Positions 56,354 to 64,000 of a DNA stretch of 64,000 nt are shown one piece after another (the stretch's first letter is position 1; every line of letters starts with the position of its first letter). Source of the stretch: Mesorhabditis belari (Eukaryota; Nematoda; Chromadorea; Rhabditida; Rhabditidae); NCBI GenBank assembly GCA_958450365.1, contig CAUEEP010000913.1:124001-188000 (forward strand), in the 5' to 3' direction. The notes under the pieces were generated by a model. The model searched no databases. It saw only the letters and a program-made list of their open reading frames with translations, and was not told where the DNA came from. The translations under genes and the position numbers were made by a program.

Positions 56354-59300
56354 TCAAAGTTCACTTGCTTTCCCAATAATATTCATTTCTTTTCTTTCTT
56401 CTTCGGAAAGACATTCATACCTGAAAAGTGAAAGGATTTTGCGTTAAAGCTTTTTTCTAAATAGTGCTCTTGCGCAAAAGCTAACCAAGTAATCCTAAAC
56501 TTAAATCTCTTTCACCGGGTCCTTAAAGGGGAACGGCACTTTCAGTGTTCGTTTCGTTCTCGTTTCGGGTCGGTTCTCGATGAAAATTTCTTTAATATAA
56601 CATGTAGGTTAAAGTGTTTTAAAACGTCAAAATAAACCTAGAAACAATAAAAACGATCCGGCTGGAGTCATTTGAAATCTACCTCCCGCAAATACTGTAA
56701 TATTCCCCCACCTCCCTCGTACAGTCGCGTAGTCGCAAAAGTTTTTTAGTATTTAATTTTTTTCGAAGCGCCCCGTACTTTCAAAAAATGCGTCTTTGGT
56801 ATCAAAAAATAGCTGAAATTCAGGGCTATTTTTTGATACCTAAGCGCGCATTGTAGCATAAACCAGTGTCGAGAAAAACTCGTTCAAAGCTAGACTACGC
56901 AACACTCCGCACCGTCATTATGGGGGTCGGGTACTATTACAGTATTTACGGTAAGTAGTTAATCTACATATGCAACCGTTTTGATTTACTGATTTTTTTT
57001 TAAAATCTTATCCTGTCGTCCGCAAAGCAACAAAATTTCCTTATGCATTTAATAGTTTTGAAACATTTTTTTTTATTCTTCGACTTTCAACTATTCAACT
57101 ATGGTCCTGGGCTTCCATCTATTTCATTTGAGGACCTTGATGATCAACAAGTAAACGCTCTTGCAAGTATTTTTGACGACCTTCTAAATCTCAGCAATAA
57201 TGACGACGATATAGAAGAATAAAACCTTTGATTTATCAAGCTGCTTTTTGTTGTTATATGCTGTATGTTATCTATTTTTTTGGAACTTTTGGCTTCTTAT
57301 GGTTAAATTTATCTTTAATTTTTAGATTGAGTTCGCCAACAGGTCATGATGAAGTATGACATCATCGCCTATAAATGTAGCATCAATGGACTTCATATAA
57401 TTCCTTTATAGTTCTTCTATATTTCCTTTAAAGTTTCTTTATAGTTCCTTTATAGTTCTTCTATACTTCCTATTTAGTTCCTTTAAAGTTCCTTTATAGT
57501 TCCTTTAATGTTCCTTTATAGTTCCTTTATAGTTCCTTTATAGTTCCTTTTTAGTTCCTATTTGGTTCCTTTATAGTTCTTCTATAGTTCCTATTTGGTT
57601 CCTTTAAAGTTCTTTATCCGGATCGTTTCTATTGTTTCTAGGCTTATTTTGACCTTTTAAAACACTTTAACCTATGTTGTATTATAGCAATTTTCATTGA
57701 GAACCGGCTCTAAAGTGCCGTCCCCCTTTAAGAGTCAAATGCATGCTTGGAACGGCATGTTGTAAATGTCATGCGCTCATGCGCTCATGTGTTCATGCTT
57801 TCATTCGTTCGGAATGTTCATTCGTTTTTGCGTTCATGCATTCATGCGTAACCGTCCATGCGTTAATGCCTTTTTCTTAGTAAAGTTCATATGTCCATGT
57901 TTAGTAACTTTTCAATTATTGTTAAATTACAGTAAGTGGTATATACGTTCAATTTTTTCAAGAAGTTATTCCCAACTTTATCATTTTACTTGCTGAAACT
58001 TATGCACGCGTGCTAAGTGTATACACAAAACATTGTTAAATGGTTGCATTCGTCTTATATGGATGAAAAATACGCGTGTGTATAAGTTTACATAAGTTTC
58101 AGCAAGTAAAACGATAAAGTTGGGAATAGCTTCTTGAAAAAATTGAACGTATATACTATAATTTAGCAATAATTGAAAAGCTACTGAACATGAATTCCAC
58201 TAAAGGTGGCGCATGAACGAACGGTGGCGCATGAACGGTGGTGCATGAACGGTGGCGCATGAACGGTGGCGCATGAACGGTGGCGCATGAACGGTGGCGC
58301 ATGAACGGTGGCGCATGAACGGTGGTGCATGAACGGTGGTGCATGAACGGTGGTGCATGAACGGTGGTGCATGAACGGTGGTGCATGGACGTACGAACTT
58401 CACCAATGAACGCATGACATTTACATAATGCCGCTTGGAACTAGCGGTTTTAATGGTTTCTACTGTAATCAATTGCTATCGTGTCTCAAAGAAATGCTAC
58501 GATAGCTTTTTGTCAGCTTATCTTATAGAAAATGAGATTTGATTGAAATTGACCTTGTTTAATCGTTTTTTTTTCTTAACGAACCTCTTTCTACCCATGT
58601 TCAGCGTTGATTTAAACCCATGACAACAACGTGGCCGTGGGTGAACACATTGTTTCTTTGGACAGGGGACTTCTTTCTCGAATGGACCGCTGGATATTTT
58701 AAAAAAAATAATATAATATCTTTAGAAAATTATATTAGATTAGCTGATAAGTTTCTAAATACCCTTTTTCGAATAAATGACAAATTCATCAAGTCATCTA
58801 CAATTGGCTCTAATATAGAAAATGTTTTTCATTCGTTTTTCGATTTTTTTAAAAACACAATTTCGATCTATTTCCAAAGAAATCCAAATGGAAAAACTCG
58901 TTTTTCGTAAAATTCGAAAATTCGATAAAAAGCTCTACAATGAAATCAGTTGAACAAGCTGAGACTTTCTTAAGGATTTGGCTATATACCTAACTTCTTA
59001 AGCGCTATCTTTATCTAATTGACACAAAGATTGATTTCTGTAGACAAAAGCACCTAAATTACGTCTACGGGATCACCTTTTTTTATTTGACTATCCGACT
59101 TAGTGTTTTCATAATAAAAAAACCATAGACAAAAGATTTTCATAAAATTTGAACGCTATTTTTTTAGAAAAATAGTAGACCTTTCTAGTGGAGCAAACTA
59201 GACATAACGGACGATATTTTGGGTTGCTCCCGTTCGGACAATCATATCAGCGCACTAAATCTTGCTAGCAATTTGAAACTTTTTTCATCAGAAAGCCAAT

Positions 59301-60366
59301 ATTATTAGCTTCATTTTGATACCAAACATTCAGCAAAATTCTTTAAAATAGGACTCAAAAAATCACATTAAACCTTAAGATACCCTTAACGAGGCCTCGT
59401 TAAGTATCGGTCACCTTTTTAGAGTACTTTTTTGAAGATTTTTGTTGAATGCTCGGTATCAAAATGAAGCTGATAATCTAGGCTTTCTAATAGAAAAAGT
59501 TTCAGATTGCTAGCAACTTTCAATGCGCTGAAATGACTGATCAAACTTGAAGCCTCGTTAAGCCTCGTTAACAAGTCTAGAACAAACCGTAGAGCAATCG
59601 GTGAATTGGCTATTTCTAAATAGCTTTTCAAATGAAAGACTAATCGGTCAATAGCTATCTTTAGAATAATATAAAATATCTATTAGGTTGGCTGATTAGT
59701 TTGTTTTTAGTTAAAGAACCTTATCAATTTCTTCAATGAATCTTTCGAACGAATGAAATCTTGTGGAGGATTTTCTGCTTTGTTTGATTGTATATAAAAT
59801 AAGATATTGTTTGACAAGCTAGCTTTTTGACAATTGAACAAGCTAACTTTTTGACAATTGAACCAGCTAACTTTTTGACAATTGAACAAGCCAACAGGCC
59901 AGCTATAACTGACCGAATTTGTCCGATTCGAAACAAACTTTTGAGTCAAAATCGTACAAATTTATCTATCTACAAACATTTGATAAAAGAACTACATATG
60001 AATGATGGAATATTTTCAGTTTATTTCTAAAGATATAAAGCGATCTGTCATTTTCCCCTTTTCCTACCTGCATTCACATCCATCCATGCACGTTCTCCGT
60101 TTCATTTTTGTCCCACATCGTCCACATTGATCAGTGCATTCTGTAGCCGTTTCCCATTCCTCAAAAAAAGCAATTTTTAATATATAAACAATTTAATATA
60201 TCGAATATTATCTGAAAAACTCTAAAAACTATTTAACTTACAACTTACCGTATACTGTTCTTTACAGACTTCATCACTGAGCGCCAATGTTGCTAAAATT
60301 GTTCTTTAGCTGAAACGTTTAATAAAACTCACCGATAAAAGAAATTAGTAAAAGTTTAAATAACAT
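56354..60366 (-). CDS. TSP1-like cysteine-rich secreted protein (complete)
   Basis: Exons 60333-60366, 60249-60292, 60068-60159, 58585-58689 and 56354-56420 join in phase to give 113 residues. A signal peptide (MLFKLLLISFIATLALS) precedes a compact cysteine-rich unit: EWETATECTDQCGRCGTKMK, RRTCMDGCEC, SGPFEKEVPCPKKQC, HPRPRCCHGF and KRYECLSEEE. The CxxxCGxCGxxxxRRxC pattern with a following CxC-SG-CxxxxC module is the layout of small nematode thrombospondin-type-1-like secreted proteins. Introns 3 and 4 (1.4 and 2.2 kb) are long for this window and filled with repeats and a MITE. The exon 3 acceptor is TTTGAG, less usual than TTTCAG. A paralogue lies at the right edge. Role unknown. Confidence 0.82.
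56689..56953 (+). mobile_element. MITE family 1 (copy d)
   Basis: Right end AGTATTTACGG, TA intact; left end degenerate (CCGCAAATACTG). In intron 4 of the TSP1-like gene. Confidence 0.8.
57043..57222 (+). CDS. Small ORF of 59 codons or terminal exon, acidic C-terminus
   Basis: ATG at 57043 opens a frame ending in TAA at 57220-57222, overlapped by AATAAA. The N-terminal part is hydrophobic (FFLFFDFQLF), the rest is coding-like and acidic (SISFEDLDDQQVNALASIFD, DLLNLSNNDDDIEE). No AG acceptor with good context is visible in the frame, so a single-exon micro-gene or an exon with an unrecognised border are both possible. It is antisense within intron 4 of the TSP1-like gene. No family is recognised. 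Confidence 0.4.
   Translation: MHLIVLKHFFLFFDFQLFNYGPGLPSISFEDLDDQQVNALASIFDDLLNLSNNDDDIEE
57405..57612. repeat. TTCCTTTATAGT degenerate tandem repeat
   Basis: About 200 bp of 11-13-bp units such as AGTTCCTTTATAGTTCC with frequent indels. A short relative in the opposite sense is at 18296-18376. Confidence 0.9.
57613..58200. other. Intron sequence with inverted repeats
   Basis: A CATGCGTT/CATTCATG-rich stretch at 57770-57880, then an inverted pair: TAAGTGGTATATACGTTCAA at 57932 and its near complement around 58143, with TTTACTTGCTGAAACTTATG and complement between them. Confidence 0.6.
58206..58387. repeat. 14-bp minisatellite, about 13 copies
   Basis: Unit GGTGGCGCATGAAC with a C/T variant (GGTGGTGCATGAAC); the variants are grouped, mostly C on the left and T on the right. 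It generates spurious His/Pro/Cys repeat ORFs. In intron 4 of the TSP1-like gene. Confidence 0.93.
58700..60060. other. Intron 3 of the TSP1-like gene
   Basis: No exon was supported. A 26-bp tandem repeat containing GACAATTGAACAAGCTAAC lies at 59817-59895 (three copies). Related inverted segments CTCGTTAA occur at 59392-59405 and 59551-59573. Confidence 0.5.
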
Positions 60367-60369
60367 TTT

Positions 60370-61637
60370 CTTTTGAGATCCAAATGAATCAATGGAATAG
60401 GTGAAATTTTTGTGAAAGTTGTCTTTGACAATAAATTTTTATTTGCACAAATCACGACACGTATCGACACCGGAAATTTGACTTATGAAAGAAGGAATTT
60501 TATTAGAAATCTTTAAATAAATGAGAAATCTCTTTAAATGATTAAATAAGATATCATCCAGTTTTTACTCTATCGAAAATAAGTCTTGAGTTTTCTATTT
60601 GATTGGGAAGAATGAAATGGCGCCGAACTTTTAAAGACACCTTTTTCCACGCATAAAACTTTCTTTAAAATACACGTTTTGCTCCACTTTTTCTCTATAA
60701 AATAAAGCTCCACTATTTCTCTAAAAAATGACTTTTGAGACATTCCACAAAGGTTTTCTTTTGTGGTGTTTATGAACTCTCAAACATAGCTAGTCAAAAT
60801 GGTAAAGAGGCAAATGGCAACTCATCATTTTCTTCAGTTTCTTCCACAGAAACCTCCTATAGTGTCTACATAAAAAAGATAGAGCACACTCAATTACATA
60901 AGTTACCAATTTTCAGGAAGATCCCTCCAACCGTTTACTCTAGATGACAGTTTATCGATTTTGTGAAAAAATGATCCTTTGTTGAGTTGAGGCGCTGTTT
61001 GAGTTCTCTTTTAAATATTATTTTGTAGAGAATTAGTTACCCTTCTACGGATATCAAACGCATATCATTTGACAAAGTCTGCTATATTACATAAGTTTCC
61101 AAATTTTCAGCAAGATCCCTCTAACCGTTTTCTCTTGATGACAGTTTATAGATTTTGTATAAAAATGACCTTTTGTTGAGCTGAGGCGCTGTTTGAGTTC
61201 TCTTTTAAATACCATTTTGTAGAGAATTAGTTAACCTTTTTACTGATATCATTTCATGATATTATTATAATGACATCATGATAAACGTGTATCATTTAAT
61301 GAAGTCTGGTAGAAGTTTTAGAAATTTCTTTGATTTTCAGCGCCATTTCATCCTCGTCAACCAAATAAAAGATGCGATTAAAGCAGCTAACAGCTCCCGT
61401 AATCCATAATCCCGTTCTTTTTAGTGAAAATATCAAATTTCTTAAACTTTGAAAGTTACCCTAATCTCTAGTTTCATTTAATTTATCTACTTCTTATCTG
61501 ATTGAAAAGACAACAGCTAAAGGTAAGCTTAGAATAGCTTTCAATCATTGGTATGTTTTAGAAAACACACGAAGTGGTGATGCTGTGCTTAAAGATTGAT
61601 AAATAAAAGATAGCTCTATAAAATGTTGATAAAATAT
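60370..61637. other. Intergenic stretch with a tandem duplication
   Basis: A unit of about 195 bp is tandemly repeated twice at about 60893-61255 (AAGATCCCTCCAACCG, GAGGCGCTGTTTGAGTTCTC). No gene was supported. Confidence 0.6.
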
Positions 61638-62397
61638 TTATTGTTTTTCTTCTTTGTCCTCTTCTTTATCTTCTTCTTTATCCTTTTCTTTGTTTTTTTC
61701 TTTATCCTCTTCTTTTTCCTCTTCCTTGTCCTCTTCTTTATCCTCTTCCTTGTCCTCTTCCGTGTCCTCTTCCTTGTCCTCTTCTTTATCCTCTTGCATG
61801 TCCTCTTCTTTATCCTTTTCTTTATCTTCTTCTTTTTCTTCTAAGCCCTGAGCTGGCAAGCAAATGCCAACAAGTTTCTGATCATAAGTGACGCATTTGT
61901 AGAAAGCATTTATGTGTTCACATTGCTTATTCGCATAACAGTTTTCGTTTGGCTGAAAAAGTTATGGAAAGATTTTTTATTCTTTCCTTACCGCTGATTT
62001 TCCCATACAGACTTTATCATCATATATCGGCCCCTTTTTGATACAAAATGGAAGAGTTTTCGGGCAATCCTCATCATTTGCACACTGTTTGTAGGAAGCA
62101 TGCTAGGAATTGTTTAGATATTTTCAACAATAAGAGTTGAATGCCGTAATTGAACAAAATGTAACAAAATTCTTGGTATCCTTAGTAAGTCAAAATTTCA
62201 AGCTAGGTAATTCTCAATCTAAAAACCTTTTTCGATTTTGATTTTGATTAAAAAAACTGCTGAATTCTAATAGATGACTAAATCTAAATCTTTGTCCCAA
62301 CTAGAAATGATTTTAACAAAAAAATTCTGCAAAAACTCACTCCTTTTAAGAAAAAAACCAGTGTGAATGTAATAAAGAAAAACGAAAGAATAGACAT
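61638..62397 (-). CDS. Cysteine-rich secreted protein with acidic Lys/Glu/Asp repeat tail
   Basis: Exons 62341-62397, 61992-62102 and 61638-61952 join in phase 0 to give 160 residues. Exon 1 is a signal peptide (MSILSFFFITFTLVFFLKG); a second in-frame ATG four codons upstream, at 62409, is possible. Exons 2-3 give two related cysteine units: QCANDEDCPKTLPFC, DDKVCMGKSA, then ENCYANKQCEHI, YKCVTYDQKLVGIC, reminiscent of EB-type modules. The last about 70 residues are a KEEDKEED repeat ending KQ, encoded by a CTTCTTTATCCT-type repeat whose register is preserved. Function unknown. Confidence 0.72.
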
Positions 62398-62689
62398 TTG
62401 TTTGTACATTTGTTTGTACGTTTGTACGTTCGTTTGTGCCTGTTTCGGTGGAAATCGAAAAGTATCTTGTCTCTGAGTGAACAGAATTAATGAGAAGTCT
62501 ATTTTAGGAAAGAAAAGGCAAGAATTTCTAAGTTCTATCAAGTAATCATCAAGATCTAAAGCTGAATGATCAAAATTGAAGAGAAGCATGAGCTGATTCG
62601 TTCACTAATTGAAGTTCTTATTGATTAAGCTGTGTCAACTTTGAAACACTCAAAATTTTCGAGGCTGTAAGGATTGGGTGGCAGTGGAC

Positions 62690-63260
62690 GGGGCTTTCAA
62701 AGCCTTTGGCGCGTTGGCAAAAAAGTGTTCCTAGGGTTTTCGGGTACGTTGATTCGATTGGTGATATTTTCAGAACCTGTTTGCGACTTATTTCTTCTTG
62801 TTTTTAGAATTTCCTTTTAAAACAACAATAAATTGAAAAGTAAAGCAACAACAAACAATATGCAATTAAAACAAATAATATTTCCTAGCGGCCTATTCCC
62901 AAAAAAAATACAACAATTTCTCGGAGTTATGCTCCCATTTTCAAAGAGCTTCAAAGTAATGGTCGTCCCAGAGCTCCCCTTGATACCGTTTCTTATCCAA
63001 TTAGCTGCAGCTATTCCCGTCATCTAAAAAAGAAATGTAGGCAAGCAAGAAAACCTAGGAAAACAAGAAGAAATAAGTCGCAAACAGATTCTGAAAATAT
63101 CACCAATCGAATCAGTGTACCCGAAAACCCTAGGAACGCTGCCTAGAAACCTTTTAGCAACTTGCCAAAGGCATTTTGGAAGCCCCGCTCACCCCAACCC
63201 GTATAGCTCCAAAACATTGAATTTTTTCCTTTTTCTAACTCTTAAATGTTAACAGCAATC
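62690..63260. repeat. Palindromic segment, inverted copy of 50570-51310
   Basis: Outer arms (TCCTAGGGTTTTCGGGTAC at 62729 and complement near 63120) of about 120 bp surround a 200-bp core shared with 51113-51310. The core is open on both strands (MTGIAAANWIRNG on one, KQIIFPSGLFPKKIQQFLG on the other). The empty MITE site lies near 63204. Confidence 0.75.
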
Positions 63261-63291
63261 ATTTATTCTCTTCTCAATCATTTTCATTTCT

Positions 63292-63555
63292 TCAATTTGA
63301 TTTCACCACACCGGACATCGCGGTTCTTTCATTTTCAGAGAGGCATTCGTATCTGGAAAATTTTTGGGTCTTGTCTTTAAAACTGAAATTGATATCTGAT
63401 GTTTTGACTATTTTAGATCTGAAATTTTGTAGTAGATATTTTGAACAAACCTCTTTCGTTCCCAATTGAGCGTTGGTCGGTATCCGGTATCGCAACGGGG
63501 ACTTGGATGAAGACATTGCCTCTTTGGACATGTCACCTCTTGCTCAAGGGCACCG
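63292..63555 (-). CDS. TSP1-like secreted protein, 3' half (runs beyond window)
   Basis: Exons 63451-63555 and 63292-63352 match the last two exons of the gene at 56354-60366 in length and phase: SGALEQEVTCPKRQC, HPSPRCDTGYRPTLNWERKR, YECLSENERTAMSGVVKSN, stop. The second member of the paired cysteine in the paralogue (RCC) is Asp here. The signal-peptide and TSP1 exons are not between 63556 and 64000, which holds a MITE and AT-rich sequence, so they must lie beyond the right edge. Confidence 0.8.
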
Positions 63556-63582
63556 CTGAATTTTAGCTATAGATTTTTAAGA

Positions 63583-63814
63583 TACCATATTTTCCCTAAT
63601 AGTAGTGCACCTCGCTCGGATCAAGTTGATGGAGTTAATGACTATTTGACGATTTCCAAGCTCTTGTAAAAGCTCAAAACTCAAATCCCCCACAAGATCT
63701 CAACGTCAGCTACATTTTCCGATCCCACATCGATAGGTTCTGATAAGTGGTTTTCGAGATTTCGAGGAATTTAGACGAAGCTTAGGGTGCATTACTATTA
63801 GGAAAAATACGGTA
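63583..63814 (-). mobile_element. MITE family 4 (inverted copy)
   Basis: TA-flanked, same family as 42988-43210. It lies 28 bp upstream of the TSP1-like exon, as a related copy does in the 42.7-kb pseudogene. Confidence 0.8.
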
Positions 63815-64000
63815 GTTACAACAAGGGCTTTTCTTTGCAAGGATACTATTGGAAATCCATAAAACGAACAAACAATCCAAAATCCAAACTTATTAACCCG
63901 AGCTCATTGTAGAGCTCATTTAAAAGAATGACTTTTGGGTGAGGAAGTTTTACGCTGATTGATCGGATTTAAAAGAATTAACGATTTGAATCTGCCTTTT

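Noticed and set aside
58156..58472. His/Pro/Cys repeat ORFs
   Set aside because: They are the 14-bp minisatellite in an intron; three units make a 14-residue repeat in each frame.

Overview
The window is AT-rich nuclear DNA from a nematode, most likely a rhabditid (clade V). Genes have many short exons, introns end in TTTCAG-type acceptors, and the recognisable families are nematode ones: STR-type chemoreceptors, SCP-like/CAP secreted proteins, TSP1-like cysteine-rich secreted proteins and a CUB-like secreted protein. I cannot name the species. Gene models below were built by hand from splice signals and exon phase; there is no transcript evidence.

Layout. 0-13 kb is gene-poor and repeat-rich, with one convincing orphan exon pair (about 1.0-1.25 kb), a possible terminal exon at 11.9 kb, mariner and Tc1-like relics, several MITEs and a copied 3' end of a chemoreceptor gene (12.4-12.8 kb). 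13.4-21.6 kb (minus) is one large CUB-like secreted-protein gene; a 2.7-kb intron in it holds a perfect 82-copy 17-bp satellite and a mariner fragment, and another mariner lies in its 5' part. 22.1-34.4 kb carries two tandem SCP-like genes (plus) with an inverted fragment of their 5' region between them; copy 2 has a one-base frameshift and a Tc1-like insertion in an intron. 34.6-40.2 kb and 44.7-48.0 kb (minus) are two STR chemoreceptor paralogues with identical 11-exon layouts; in the second, exon 4 is broken by a 514-bp almost C-free homopolymer tract. 51.8-56.2 kb (plus) is an 8-exon gene of unknown function whose phases all agree. 56.35-60.37 kb (minus) is an intact 5-exon TSP1-like gene; a partial paralogue runs off the right edge (63.3-63.56 kb) and a broken exon copy sits at 42.8 kb. 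61.6-62.4 kb (minus) is a 3-exon cysteine-rich secreted protein with a long Lys/Glu/Asp tail.

Two themes stand out. First, DNA transposons and their non-autonomous derivatives are dense, and several insertions can be read exactly (TA, TAA and 8-bp target duplications, one with an empty site in the same window). Second, many of the palindromic elements carry a tRNA-like A-box/B-box module. The real genes are mostly secreted or chemosensory, as expected of fast-evolving, duplicating parts of nematode chromosomes; nothing suggests they form a single pathway.
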